Shown: positions 43,877-52,613, counted from the stretch's first letter. The stretch: 64,000 nt of DNA from Aedoeadaptatus coxii (GCF_001553115.1 NZ_KQ960175.1:1-64000); one strand, 5' to 3'. Notes: a model not told the origin generated them from the sequence alone. Program-made: numbers and translations.

Positions 43877-44619
43877 TATTCCTCGTCTTCGTCGTCGTTT
43901 TCCCAGTTATGAATAACTTCCTGAACGTCGTCGTTTTCTTCCAACTGGTCGATAAGTTTTCGCATTTTTTTGCGATCTTCCGGATCCTCTAAAACTGTCG
44001 TCGTTTGAGGAATATAGGTTATTTCGGAAATAGCAAAACTATATCCTTTCTCCTCTAGTGCTTTTCGAACGTCGCCGTAATCTTCCGGTTCCGTAACAAT
44101 GAGGACACCGTCTTCGTCGACTTGAATATCCTCTGCTCCGGCATCGATGGCATCCATTTCCAGCACTTCGGAATCCATGTCATCGGTAAGCTCGATGCCG
44201 AACTGTCCTTTTTTATCGAACATGAACGCAACGGATCCGTCTGTTCCCAAATTGCCGCCGTGCTTATCGAAAGCGTGACGTACATCGGGCGCCGTACGGT
44301 TGCGATTGTCCGTTAAACAAAGCACCATAACGGCAATGCCGGAGGGGCCGTAACCTTCATACGTAACGGATTCAAAGTGATCGTTGTCTCCGTCCCCTGC
44401 CGCCTTTTTAATGGCGCGCTCAATATTATCGTTAGGCATGTTTTCCGCCTTTGCACTGTCGATAGCCGCCTTTAGTGAAGGATTATATTCGGGATCCGCT
44501 CCCCCTTCTTTAACGGCTACCGCAATTTTACGTGCCATTTTCGTAAAGATCTTACCTCGCTTAGCGTCGGCCTTGCCTTTTTTATTTTTAATATTATGCC
44601 ATTTTGAATGTCCTGACAT
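43876..44619 (-). CDS. YebC/PmpR family protein
   Basis: A 247-residue protein starting MSGHSKWHNIKNKKGKADA, the hallmark of YebC/TACO1. Members act as transcription regulators or, as newer work shows, as ribosome-associated factors easing translation of proline-rich stretches. It has a probable promoter of its own and heads the yebC-TIGR01906-deoC-lgt group. Confidence 0.95.
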   Translation of the reverse strand: MSGHSKWHNIKNKKGKADAKRGKIFTKMARKIAVAVKEGGADPEYNPSLKAAIDSAKAENMPNDNIERAIKKAAGDGDNDHFESVTYEGYGPSGIAVMVLCLTDNRNRTAPDVRHAFDKHGGNLGTDGSVAFMFDKKGQFGIELTDDMDSEVLEMDAIDAGAEDIQVDEDGVLIVTEPEDYGDVRKALEEKGYSFAISEITYIPQTTTVLEDPEDRKKMRKLIDQLEENDDVQEVIHNWENDDEDEE

Positions 44620-44649
44620 GATGACCTCCTTGATTTATATCAAAGTAAA

Positions 44650-44679
44650 ATTATATCACTCTTAAAGCCTATCTTTCAA
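44650..44679 (-). promoter_or_regulatory. Probable promoter of yebC
   Basis: TTGAAA (44674-44679), 18 bases and TATAAT (44650-44655) on the minus strand, overlapping the last codons of nadE. Confidence 0.6.
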
Positions 44680-45370
44680 ATTTCGGCGGCATGTTGCGCT
44701 TATGTTCACTGATTGCGTGTTTGTGATCAATGGCGTCCCGATGATCGCCTCGATAATCTGAGCGAATGACGGCATCGAGTTCATCATAGGTGAAGCCCAT
44801 GTCGTCTTCGTCGGTTTGCCCTTCGTAGAGGCCCGCCGTCGGTTTTTTCTCAATGACTTCTTTCGGAAGATCCAATGCTTTGGCAAGTTCCACTACCTCG
44901 CTCTTCACAAAACTTGCAATCGGCATTAAGTCACTGGCCGAATCACCGTATTTTGTAAAGTAACCGGTGTAAAATTCACTGGCATTGGAACAACCGCAAA
45001 CCAAATAATTACGGTCTTGCGCGTAATAATAAAGCGTAACGGCGCGAAGTCTCGGCTTAATATTGTTTTTCGCCAATTGATTGTCGCTATCCATGGAAGC
45101 GTCGACCAAGGCATGATATGTTTTTGAAAGATCTACTTTTTCAATTTTAAGATCCAAGGATTCCGCTACAAGGCGAGCATCGTGTTCGTCTTGCGGATTG
45201 GACTCGATGGGCATAATGATGCCCAGAGCATCGTCACCAAAGGCACGCTTAGCAAGCCCCGCTACAACGGCGGAATCGATACCGCCGCTTAGGCCGAAGA
45301 CGACGCCTTCGGCGTGGGCATCTTTCACGATTTCTTTCATCCATTGGCAAATTGCTTCAATTCTTTCCAT
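44669..45370 (-). CDS. nadE: Ammonia-dependent NAD+ synthetase
   Basis: A 233-residue enzyme of the N-type ATP pyrophosphatase family with the P-loop FGLSGGIDSAVVAG. It converts nicotinic acid adenine dinucleotide to NAD with ammonia and lacks the glutaminase domain of the longer form. Late residues (PTAGLYEGQTDEDDMGFTY) are typical. It starts at a TAATG junction with the yigZ-like gene. Confidence 0.95.
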   Translation of the reverse strand: MERIEAICQWMKEIVKDAHAEGVVFGLSGGIDSAVVAGLAKRAFGDDALGIIMPIESNPQDEHDARLVAESLDLKIEKVDLSKTYHALVDASMDSDNQLAKNNIKPRLRAVTLYYYAQDRNYLVCGCSNASEFYTGYFTKYGDSASDLMPIASFVKSEVVELAKALDLPKEVIEKKPTAGLYEGQTDEDDMGFTYDELDAVIRSDYRGDHRDAIDHKHAISEHKRNMPPKFER

Positions 45371-46050
45371 TATTCTTCCCCTTTATATTGTTTTTGGTTG
45401 TAACTTTTTCCTTCATATAATAGTTTCCCGTCGAGAACGGCCCGTTCAGTACCATCCACTTTTTCTATGGTTACCGTTCCCGACGTTACATCTAACAAAT
45501 AGGCCTTAAAAGCTTCGTAGCCACTTTCATACACCGTCGTCGTTACTTGTACCCGATCGGTATAAACCGTATCAATAATCGGATAGCCGTTTTGCATCAT
45601 ATAGTTTTCAATGCTTCCGTGTTCGGTGTAATCGTAGGTAAAGGTAATATCCAGCGCTTTGTGCATTTCCACGACGACGGCATCATCGAGTGCTGCCGAT
45701 GCAGCGGAGGAATAGGCGCGAATAAGACCTCCCGCCCCAAGGAGCGTTCCCCCGAAATAACGGGTCACGACGCAAACCACATTGGTTAGGCCGTTACGTT
45801 TTAATACATCTAAAATGGGTGGTCCCGCCGTCTTTTGCGGCTCTCCGTCATCGTCGTATTTCTGGATGGATTGATCTTCGTTAATAATATAGGCGGTACA
45901 ATGATGTGTGGCGTCTTTTCCGCTGTCTCGAATATTTTGAATGTAGGCTTCCGCCCCTTCCTTCGTCTTGACAAAGGCCACGCGCCCGATAAATTCTGAT
46001 TTCTTCTCGATCAGGCTTATCTGTCCTTCTCGATAGACGGTTTTATACAT
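45370..46050 (-). CDS. YigZ/IMPACT family protein
   Basis: A 226-residue protein with the UPF0029 amino domain (KKSEFIGRVAF, DATHHCTAYI, YDDDGEPQKTAGPPIL, VTRYFGGTLLGAGGL) and a carboxyl DUF1949 domain (about 140-210). Relatives are linked to translation control, but the bacterial role is not settled. It overlaps hflX by eight bases. Confidence 0.92.
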   Translation of the reverse strand: MYKTVYREGQISLIEKKSEFIGRVAFVKTKEGAEAYIQNIRDSGKDATHHCTAYIINEDQSIQKYDDDGEPQKTAGPPILDVLKRNGLTNVVCVVTRYFGGTLLGAGGLIRAYSSAASAALDDAVVVEMHKALDITFTYDYTEHGSIENYMMQNGYPIIDTVYTDRVQVTTTVYESGYEAFKAYLLDVTSGTVTIEKVDGTERAVLDGKLLYEGKSYNQKQYKGEE

Positions 46051-47320
46051 AGCGCCTCCTTATTTGTTCTTCATAGCGATTTAAATACACTTTCGGAAGC
46101 GTCGCCAAAAGCTCCACCCCTCCGTGCGTATACTCAAAGGCTTCGACCGGGAAGCGGTTTTTGATTTCTTCCACCAAATGCATTTCACCGTAGGAAAATG
46201 CCATCATGACTTTTACATACTTCGATTTTAATGCCTCTTCTATAGCCGCGTAAAGAGATTCGATAGAGGGATCTTCTCTTACAGAGCCGTAAAGCACGCG
46301 ATGTTCCGAAGGCAGGAAGGGTAACTTTTTATGTTCCATTTTATCCGCTTTGTTTACAAATAAAATAATCGGCGTGTCGCGAACGCCTAAATCGCTTAAA
46401 AGTTTTTGCGTGGTTTCATAGCGCAAACCTTCATCTTCCTCGGAACCGTCGATCATATGAATAATAAGATCCGAATCCTTAAGTTCTTCGAGAGTGGTGT
46501 GGAAAGATTCGATTAAAGTCGTGGGAAGATTGGAGATAAAGCCGACAGTGTCGGTAACGCAAACGGCCAAGCCGCCCGGAAGTGTGATGCGCCGAGTATC
46601 GGGATCTAATGAAGCAAAGGGCATGTCCTCGACGTAAACTTCTTTTCCTTGAGCCGAAGATTCGCGAAGCATTCGATTCATTAGAGAGGATTTTCCCGCA
46701 TTCGTATAGCCCACAATGGCAATGGACGGAATATCCGATCGCTCTCTTTGTTTGCGCCCCGTGTCGCGCACTTTTTGCGCCCGTTTCAACTTTCGCTTCG
46801 TGCGCATAATGTCATCATTAATCCGCCGTCTGTCGATTTCCAGTTTTTGTTCGCCGGGTCCACGAGTGCCGATGCCGCCGCCGAGACGAGAATAATTTTT
46901 CTTCCCGATCAAATGAGTCTTGCCGTATTCCAATTGGGCGAGGTAGACCTGAAGCTTTCCCACATCGGTGCGTGCCCTGGATGCGAAAATATCTAAAATG
47001 AGCGCCGTACGATCCAATACCGGCAAATCCAAAACTTTTTCGATTTCGCGCATTTGAATTCCCGTAAGCTCGCCGTCAAAAATGACGAGCTCCGCTCCCA
47101 GGGTTTCGGCGGCCAATCGAATCTCCTCCAGCTTCCCCTTTCCCATCAAAGTCGCCGGATGAAAACTGCGCACAGTTTGGGTCGCCGTTCCTACGACGAC
47201 ACCTCCCGCTACGTCGACGAGATCGTTTAATTCGCTTAAACTTTCTTCATTATATTTACTCTTGTCGTCCCACGCCGCAGCCGTAATCACCTTTTGTCGT
47301 TCCGTAATATGTTTCTCCAC
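46043..47320 (-). CDS. hflX: GTPase HflX
   Basis: A 425-residue GTPase that splits stalled or stressed ribosomes. The amino-terminal HflX domain with the Gly-rich loop (SRLGGGIGTRGPGEQKLEID, about 155-174) precedes the G domain: GYTNAGKSSLMN (G1), DTVGF (G3) and NKADK (G4). A GTG at 47320 is chosen because AAAGGAGG lies seven bases upstream; a longer frame to 47350 lacks a site. First gene of the hflX-yigZ-nadE group. Confidence 0.95.
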   Translation of the reverse strand: MEKHITERQKVITAAAWDDKSKYNEESLSELNDLVDVAGGVVVGTATQTVRSFHPATLMGKGKLEEIRLAAETLGAELVIFDGELTGIQMREIEKVLDLPVLDRTALILDIFASRARTDVGKLQVYLAQLEYGKTHLIGKKNYSRLGGGIGTRGPGEQKLEIDRRRINDDIMRTKRKLKRAQKVRDTGRKQRERSDIPSIAIVGYTNAGKSSLMNRMLRESSAQGKEVYVEDMPFASLDPDTRRITLPGGLAVCVTDTVGFISNLPTTLIESFHTTLEELKDSDLIIHMIDGSEEDEGLRYETTQKLLSDLGVRDTPIILFVNKADKMEHKKLPFLPSEHRVLYGSVREDPSIESLYAAIEEALKSKYVKVMMAFSYGEMHLVEEIKNRFPVEAFEYTHGGVELLATLPKVYLNRYEEQIRRRYV

Positions 47321-47339
47321 TCCCAAACCTCCTTTCCTA

Positions 47340-47368
47340 AATATACACAATCACAAGCTTCTACGCAA
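47340..47368 (-). promoter_or_regulatory. Promoter of hflX
   Basis: TTGCGT (47363-47368), 17 bases and TATATT (47340-47345) on the minus strand, back to back with the -10 element of the plus-strand PBP gene. Confidence 0.6.
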
Positions 47369-47382
47369 GAAGTACCCTATGT

Positions 47383-47388
47383 TATAAT
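47383..47388 (+). promoter_or_regulatory. -10 element of the class A PBP gene
   Basis: A perfect TATAAT, with no recognisable -35 at the right distance. Transcription would begin near 47394, leaving a very short leader of some 13 bases that is mostly ribosome binding site. Confidence 0.5.
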
Positions 47389-47406
47389 GTGGACAGGAGG
47401 ATGCCT

Positions 47407-50265
47407 ATGTCCCATCATTTTAAAAATCATTCAAATACCATTCATCTCGCCTTATGTATTATTGCATTTATTGTCGTATTCATTGCGGGAATGTTAGGCG
47501 CGTGGGTGGTCACCGTTCTTCATAGTGTCGATGCCATCGATTTTAATGATCTTAAAGTCTCCATCGCCGAAACGTCGACTATACTCGATGCCGAAGGTAA
47601 TATTATCGACGAAGTCGATCCCTCGATCATCAGCGAACACGTCGCGCTAAAACAAGTACCGAAACATGTACAGGAAGCGTTTTTGGCCATTGAGGACCGT
47701 AGTTTTTATGACCATCACGGTTTGGATCTGCGTCAAATTTTAGCGAGCCTTGCAGCTAATGTAAAAAGCGGACATATTATTCGCGGCGGTTCCACCATTA
47801 CGCAACAATTGGTGAAAAATATTTACTTAAGTACGGATCAATCCGTCGCCCGCAAATTAAAAGAAGCATACATAACTCTGGCTCTGGAACAGTCTCTTTC
47901 GAAAAAAGATATTTTAGAGGCTTATTTGAACCGCGTCGATTTAGGCCTCGGCAGCCAAGGCATAGAAGCGGCGAGCCAAGCATACTTTTCAAAACATGTG
48001 GAAGATCTGACGCTGGAAGAAGGGGCTCTCCTTGCGGGTATTGCGAAATCCCCCGCCAATTACCAACCCCTTAAACGTCTCCCCGCATCCGATGAAAAAA
48101 ACGAAAACATCGTCGCCACACAAACCGTCGGCGATAAGGTTTACGATCTTGAAAAAAATGAACGCTCCATGGAACGCAAAAATACCGTGTTAAAGGCCAT
48201 GGCCGCCGGCGGATATCTCTCTTCCAAAGAAGCCGACGACGCTTCTAAGCGTGACATTATCTTTAAGCCGAAACAGGAAGATCCCGCGCCTTATTCTTCC
48301 TATGTAGCGGATTACATCGCCGATGAAGCGATTCAAATTTTGATGACGACTCAAAAAATTGATCGGGATCGTGCCCGTCAGCTGGTTCGCGAAGGCGGGC
48401 TTACCATCCAATCTACCATCGTTCCCCAATACCAAAAGGGCATGGAAACTTTATACGACGGCTATGCACACCTCGTACAAAACGGACGCAATCGCGGCGC
48501 CCACTTTATAGATTTCTCGACAGATGAATCCGGAAACATCGTCGATGACCGGGGAGAAACTCTTTACCTTCGCTATGGCAATCTCTTCGATGAGGAAGGT
48601 AATTTACACTTGTCGAAAGAGCATTACCGATTTGAAAACGGTAATTTGAGTTTTTATAACCCCGCCTTTGTGCAAAAAAACGGTACGATTCAATTAAAGA
48701 ATTTCTATACCTTGGATAAGCGGGATAATTTAAAAACTCTCTCGGGAGCCACTGCTATTTTCGAACCGGGAGAAGTCTCCGGAGACGAGGAATTCGAAAT
48801 GTCGAAAGACGTTTTGAAAAAATACGGCAATTCTATTAAGGAACAGGACGGCGAATTAATCTTTTCAAAAAATCTCTTTCTCTTCCCCGACGAATCCAGT
48901 TTGCAACCTCAATCCGCCGCTCTTATAGCAGATAATGAAACCGGCGGGATCGTCGCCTTGGCCGGCGGAAACAGCCTCCGCAATCCTGCAAGAATGCGAT
49001 TCAATCACGTAAACAGCAAGCGGCAACCGGGCACGGCGCTTACGCCTCTCTCCGCCTATTTGACGGCACTTATTAAGGGCGACACTCTTGCCACCTCTTA
49101 TGACGACACGCCCCTTAAAATCGACGGCGCCATCTGGCCGGCACAAAGAGAATTTTACGGATACGATATACTGGCCGACGCAGCGGCTCATACCCGCGAA
49201 GCCGTTGGCGGCAAAATCCTCGAACGTTTCGGCTTTGAAGCAAGCCTAAATACATTGAAGCTTCTCGGCCTGTATGATGACACTTCAAATGATACCATCG
49301 TCTCATCTTCGGAAAATAAAACGCGCAACGATATAACCTACGACGGTTTGGCATCGGGCAATCTTGTGGACGGCGTTAGCTTAAAAGATCTCGTCAACGC
49401 CTATGCAAAAATCGCATCGCCCCAAACGGGAGGAAATTATATCGTGGAATCCATTACCGACGGCGAAGGTAATGTTATCTATCGTCACGAGCCGAAGAGC
49501 GTGAAGTTCCCCAATAAAAGCAACGCACTTCTACGCTATGCCCTCTCTCTTTCACCGCTTTCAAAATCGCTAAAGCAAAACGGCTACGACGCATACGCCA
49601 TATTCGGCGAAAATAAATTTCATTCCGACTATATGGCGGTAGGCTCTACGCCCCATTACACCTACGGACTTTGGATGGGCAATGAAATTCAAAAACTCGC
49701 ATTGAGCCGCAATCAGGATCTTGCGACATCATTTTACGCGTCCCTTTATTCCATTACCGACGATAAGAGCCAATGGAAGGTTCCCGATTCCTTTGAAATG
49801 GTAGAGGTCAGCGACAAAACGGGCGATCTCGCATCGACTTACGCGAAACGCGCCCACTCCACTGTCACGCTCCCCTTCCTGCCGGGAACGGCTCCCAAAG
49901 AGATTACAAAAAATTACACCCGCGTGCTTATTTGCTCCGAATCGGGAGAAAAGGCGTCGACCTACTGTCCCTACGATACCATTACCTACGGATATTATTT
50001 CGTACGTCCAAAGGGATATGATCCCGCTCAATTTGACGGCATAAGGCCGAAGGATTTCTATACCCTTCCTTCAAGTTATTGCCATATTCACACGAAAGAA
50101 TGGCACGACGAACAACTCCGTCAACAAGAAGAACTTGAAAAAGAGCAAGAGGAAGCTTTAAAAAAGGAACAAGCCAAAGCGCGAGATAAACAGAAACAGA
50201 AAAGTAAAAACAATCGCTCTGCAACTCAAAAGACTGCAAAAGGCCGTAAAAATTCGAAACGCTAA
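47407..50265 (+). CDS. Class A PBP-like glycosyltransferase with degenerate transpeptidase domain
   Basis: A 952-residue bitopic protein (membrane segment about 12-36). The GT51 domain is canonical: AIEDRSFYDHHG with catalytic Glu96, RGGSTITQQLVKN, and EAYLNRVDLGLGSQGIEAAS. The transpeptidase-like domain (about 500-770) aligns with class A PBPs but lacks the active site: the SxxK position reads PGTALTP (Thr543, Thr546), the SxN region reads HTREAV (596-598) and KTG reads FGE (733-735). It should polymerise glycan but not cross-link. The carboxyl end keeps the paired cysteines (ICSESGEKASTYCP) and a Lys/Gln-rich tail. ATG 47407 has AGGAGG six bases upstream. Confidence 0.88.
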   Translation: MSHHFKNHSNTIHLALCIIAFIVVFIAGMLGAWVVTVLHSVDAIDFNDLKVSIAETSTILDAEGNIIDEVDPSIISEHVALKQVPKHVQEAFLAIEDRSFYDHHGLDLRQILASLAANVKSGHIIRGGSTITQQLVKNIYLSTDQSVARKLKEAYITLALEQSLSKKDILEAYLNRVDLGLGSQGIEAASQAYFSKHVEDLTLEEGALLAGIAKSPANYQPLKRLPASDEKNENIVATQTVGDKVYDLEKNERSMERKNTVLKAMAAGGYLSSKEADDASKRDIIFKPKQEDPAPYSSYVADYIADEAIQILMTTQKIDRDRARQLVREGGLTIQSTIVPQYQKGMETLYDGYAHLVQNGRNRGAHFIDFSTDESGNIVDDRGETLYLRYGNLFDEEGNLHLSKEHYRFENGNLSFYNPAFVQKNGTIQLKNFYTLDKRDNLKTLSGATAIFEPGEVSGDEEFEMSKDVLKKYGNSIKEQDGELIFSKNLFLFPDESSLQPQSAALIADNETGGIVALAGGNSLRNPARMRFNHVNSKRQPGTALTPLSAYLTALIKGDTLATSYDDTPLKIDGAIWPAQREFYGYDILADAAAHTREAVGGKILERFGFEASLNTLKLLGLYDDTSNDTIVSSSENKTRNDITYDGLASGNLVDGVSLKDLVNAYAKIASPQTGGNYIVESITDGEGNVIYRHEPKSVKFPNKSNALLRYALSLSPLSKSLKQNGYDAYAIFGENKFHSDYMAVGSTPHYTYGLWMGNEIQKLALSRNQDLATSFYASLYSITDDKSQWKVPDSFEMVEVSDKTGDLASTYAKRAHSTVTLPFLPGTAPKEITKNYTRVLICSESGEKASTYCPYDTITYGYYFVRPKGYDPAQFDGIRPKDFYTLPSSYCHIHTKEWHDEQLRQQEELEKEQEEALKKEQAKARDKQKQKSKNNRSATQKTAKGRKNSKR

Positions 50266-50299
50266 TCTTCTGTGTAAAATAGCCTGTTTTGGGTAAATT

Positions 50300-50305
50300 T
50301 ATAAT
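50300..50305 (+). promoter_or_regulatory. Possible -10 element of the 45-residue protein gene
   Basis: TATAAT 18 bases before the start codon of the small gene; no clear -35. The small gene could also be read through from the PBP gene, since no terminator lies between. Confidence 0.35.
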
Positions 50306-50322
50306 AAGAAGAGGAGGCAACG

Positions 50323-50460
50323 ATGAACATTAAAACGATTTTAAAATTATTAGCCTTTACAAAAATCTTTAAAGCTTTGGGTCACAAACCCGTCAGAAAA
50401 GCTTCGGGCGGATTTTTGAAGAAGTACTTTTTATGGAAGGCTCTGCGACGTCGCAGATAA
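50323..50460 (+). CDS. Small cationic protein, 45 residues, unrecognised
   Basis: ATG preceded by GAGGAGG at five bases and followed by a terminator, so it looks like a real gene. The product begins MNIKTILKLLAFTKIFKALG and ends KKYFLWKALRRRR; it is strongly basic with about 14 Lys/Arg, no acidic residues, and could form one amphipathic helix. There is no signal peptide. It shares a transcript or a terminator with the PBP gene. I do not recognise a family. It might bind membrane, nucleic acid or the envelope complex; none of this is shown. Confidence 0.6.
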   Translation: MNIKTILKLLAFTKIFKALGHKPVRKASGGFLKKYFLWKALRRRR

Positions 50461-50465
50461 TCACG

Positions 50466-50497
50466 AAAAGCCTCGAGTATGACTCGAGGCTTTCTCT
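50466..50497 (+). terminator. Terminator of the PBP and small-protein transcript
   Basis: GCCTCGAG and CTCGAGGC (50470-50490) form a perfect eight-bp stem with a five-base loop, followed by TTTCTCT. Confidence 0.8.
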
Positions 50498-50503
50498 ATG
50501 CGC

Positions 50504-50534
50504 AAAATCGAGTGATGATTCACTCGATTTTTTT
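50504..50534. terminator. Bidirectional terminator between the small gene and folD
   Basis: AAATCGAGTG and CACTCGATTT pair around a six-base loop with seven T on the plus strand and four on the minus strand. The stop codon of the folD-like gene lies in its 3' arm region. Confidence 0.8.
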
Positions 50535-51357
50535 ATTTGTGTTGAAACATATTGTCTAATAATAAGAGGTTGGTTAGGCTGCCGACGCCGCCCGGAACGG
50601 ACGTTACGTAGTTGACCTCGTCGACAACGCGATCGAAGTTCACATCGCCGACCATTTTCCCCTCTTCCGTAAATGCGATGCCGCAGTCAATGATGCACTG
50701 GTCTTTCGATACGAAAGATTCATCTACCCACTGACACTGTCCGGTTCCGTATACTACGAGATCAAATCCTTTGGCGAGCTCCGGAATCGATTCGGTTTTC
50801 GAATGGCCAATGGTAACCGTCGCATTTTCATCGAGCATCATCATGGCAAGAGGCTTGCCGATTACCATGGAGCGGTTAATAATTAAAACTCGCTTGCCCT
50901 TTAAATCCATCATATCCTTTGCAATTAACAAAGCGCTCTTCGCCGTTGCCGGATAGATGGAACCGTTGGATGTAAAGACCTTCCATTGATTCGAGGGGCT
51001 CAAACAATCGATGTCCTTGTCGCTGTCGATAGCACTGTCGATGCTATCGGCATCTAAATGCTTCGGCAGTGGATGGAAGAGCAGGATTCCGCCGATTTTG
51101 TCGTCGAGATTACCTCTCTTGATTTCGGCGATGATTTCACTTTCCGTGACTAATTCGGCAAAAGTTGAAACTTCCACCTCGATTCCGACGCCTTCAGCCG
51201 ATTTCTTGATGGAGTTTTCATAACTAATGTCCGCCTTATTATCGCCGACTCGTAATATTAAAAGCTTATAGCCCATTTGCCGTTCCCGTGCCCGTTCCAC
51301 TTTATCTTTAAGGACACATTTTACCTTGTCTCTCAGCGGTGAAATATCATATTTCAT
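50533..51357 (-). CDS. Divergent FolD-like methylenetetrahydrofolate dehydrogenase/cyclohydrolase
   Basis: A 274-residue protein with both FolD domains; the nucleotide-binding part (LIINRSMVIGKPLAMMML) and PGGVGSLT are recognisable. In the folate site the YxxxK motif reads YENSI, so the catalytic lysine is Ile50, and VQLPLP reads LFHPLP, so the glutamine is Phe94. Tyr46 and Asp117 (DKDIDC) remain. In studied FolD enzymes that Lys and Gln are needed for cyclohydrolase activity. It may work as a dehydrogenase only or have another substrate. It is a stand-alone gene behind the NlpC/P60 gene terminator. Confidence 0.82.
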   Translation of the reverse strand: MKYDISPLRDKVKCVLKDKVERARERQMGYKLLILRVGDNKADISYENSIKKSAEGVGIEVEVSTFAELVTESEIIAEIKRGNLDDKIGGILLFHPLPKHLDADSIDSAIDSDKDIDCLSPSNQWKVFTSNGSIYPATAKSALLIAKDMMDLKGKRVLIINRSMVIGKPLAMMMLDENATVTIGHSKTESIPELAKGFDLVVYGTGQCQWVDESFVSKDQCIIDCGIAFTEEGKMVGDVNFDRVVDEVNYVTSVPGGVGSLTNLLLLDNMFQHK

Positions 51358-51372
51358 AAAATCCTCCTATTA

Positions 51373-51394
51373 AAAAAGAAGCGGCTAAGCCGCT
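51373..51394 (-). terminator. Terminator of the NlpC/P60 gene
   Basis: AGCGGC TTA GCCGCT stem-loop (51380-51394) with a run of six T on the minus strand (51373-51378). It directly precedes the ribosome binding site of the folD-like gene. Confidence 0.85.
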
Positions 51395-51407
51395 CCTTCC
51401 GTTCGAA

Positions 51408-52487
51408 TTACAGAACGCGCATTGCGTTAACAAAACGTGAGCTGTAATATTTTTCCGTTAATTTATTTTCCTTAACTCGTGCACCGCCGCTGGAAGCGTG
51501 AACGAAAACATCGTTTCCTACGTAAATACCAACGTGGCTTACACCTCTACCGGTAGTGTTGAAGAAAATTAAGTCGCCGGGTTGTAATTCGGAACGATCA
51601 ACAGGCGTACCTACTTGGGATTGTGCCGAAGAGGTTCTCGGAAGAGAAATGCCGAGTTCCTTTACGTAAATGGCATATACTAAACCGGAACAATCGAAAC
51701 CGTTGGATCCGGTTGCGCCCCATACATAGGGTGTACCGATTTTGCTGTAAGCGGAATCGATGACGCGTTGCGCTTTTGCACCGTCAACTCTGGGAGCCGG
51801 AGCGCCCTTAACGGCAACCTTAGCTACTTGCTCAGGTGCTTGACGTTGAATCACTTCACGTTTTACAGCTTGTACTCCGCCTTCGCCGAAATCTAAATAG
51901 TTCGGATCGATTTGGAAATCCTTGCCTTGTTCATTTAAAACGATGAACAGACCGTTTTTATATCCTACGACGTTAACCGTGTTGTTTTTCTTTACTGCGT
52001 AAACGCCGTTAGCATTTTCAAGTCTTAAATCTTGTTTTACTTTTGCAGATGTGACGTGTGGGCCTTCAACTGCTTCGACAAAACCATATTCTACCGAGCC
52101 GAAAAGACCGTCGACGGTGTTAACCGTAACGCCGTTTTTGTAATGATCGACTGCTTGTAATGTTTCGCCGATAAAAAGATTACGGACGACTTTGCCGTCT
52201 TTCTTGAGAATGGCATTTTTCTTTACGATATATTCTTGAGGTTTGCCTTCGGTTACAAGAATCTTATTCTTGGGAACCGTCACTTTGGCATTGCCCTTTT
52301 GAACGATGTAACCATTGTCGGTGGTTTCGATAATATTTGCCTTTTCTTCAACGGCAAATCCGATTTGCTTGCCACTGTACAATGTCGTGCTGTGATCCTG
52401 AACGAAAACGCCGGTATCTCTTAGACCTACCACTGAAATAAGTGCTAAAGCCGCAGTTCCGATGGTAAGTTTAATCTTCTGATTCAT
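51408..52487 (-). CDS. Secreted NlpC/P60 cell-wall hydrolase with SH3-like domains
   Basis: A 359-residue exported protein: signal peptide (residues about 1-22), two or three SH3-like wall-binding repeats (about 35-210), a linker, and a carboxyl NlpC/P60 domain (about 240-359). Catalytic Cys is in GFDCSGLVY, the histidines in SHVGIYVG and FVHASS. Such enzymes cut D-gamma-Glu to diamino acid bonds in peptidoglycan stem peptides. The GGAG site is 12 bases from the ATG, rather far. It has its own promoter in a region with WalR-like repeats. Confidence 0.93.
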   Translation of the reverse strand: MNQKIKLTIGTAALALISVVGLRDTGVFVQDHSTTLYSGKQIGFAVEEKANIIETTDNGYIVQKGNAKVTVPKNKILVTEGKPQEYIVKKNAILKKDGKVVRNLFIGETLQAVDHYKNGVTVNTVDGLFGSVEYGFVEAVEGPHVTSAKVKQDLRLENANGVYAVKKNNTVNVVGYKNGLFIVLNEQGKDFQIDPNYLDFGEGGVQAVKREVIQRQAPEQVAKVAVKGAPAPRVDGAKAQRVIDSAYSKIGTPYVWGATGSNGFDCSGLVYAIYVKELGISLPRTSSAQSQVGTPVDRSELQPGDLIFFNTTGRGVSHVGIYVGNDVFVHASSGGARVKENKLTEKYYSSRFVNAMRVL

Positions 52488-52515
52488 TTATTAGCTACAC
52501 TCCTTATGTAAATCA

Positions 52516-52534
52516 CTTGTTTCGTATAAAACAA
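52516..52534. promoter_or_regulatory. Inverted repeat in the NlpC/P60 gene leader
   Basis: TTGTTT and AAACAA arms separated by a short AT-rich centre lie about 30 bases before the NlpC/P60 start, inside its transcribed leader. It could be an operator or an RNA hairpin near the ribosome binding site. Confidence 0.3.
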
Positions 52535-52584
52535 ACGTCATGAATTCTCTCGGGAATTTAGATTTTTCTTAATGATCTTTGAAA

Positions 52585-52613
52585 ATTATAACATGATCGG
52601 TTACAAAATGTAA
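52585..52613 (-). promoter_or_regulatory. Promoter of the NlpC/P60 gene
   Basis: TATAAT (52585-52590) with a poor -35 (TTACAT, 52608-52613) at 17 bases on the minus strand. The weak -35 and the repeats upstream suggest activation by a regulator. The leader would be about 90 bases. Confidence 0.6.
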
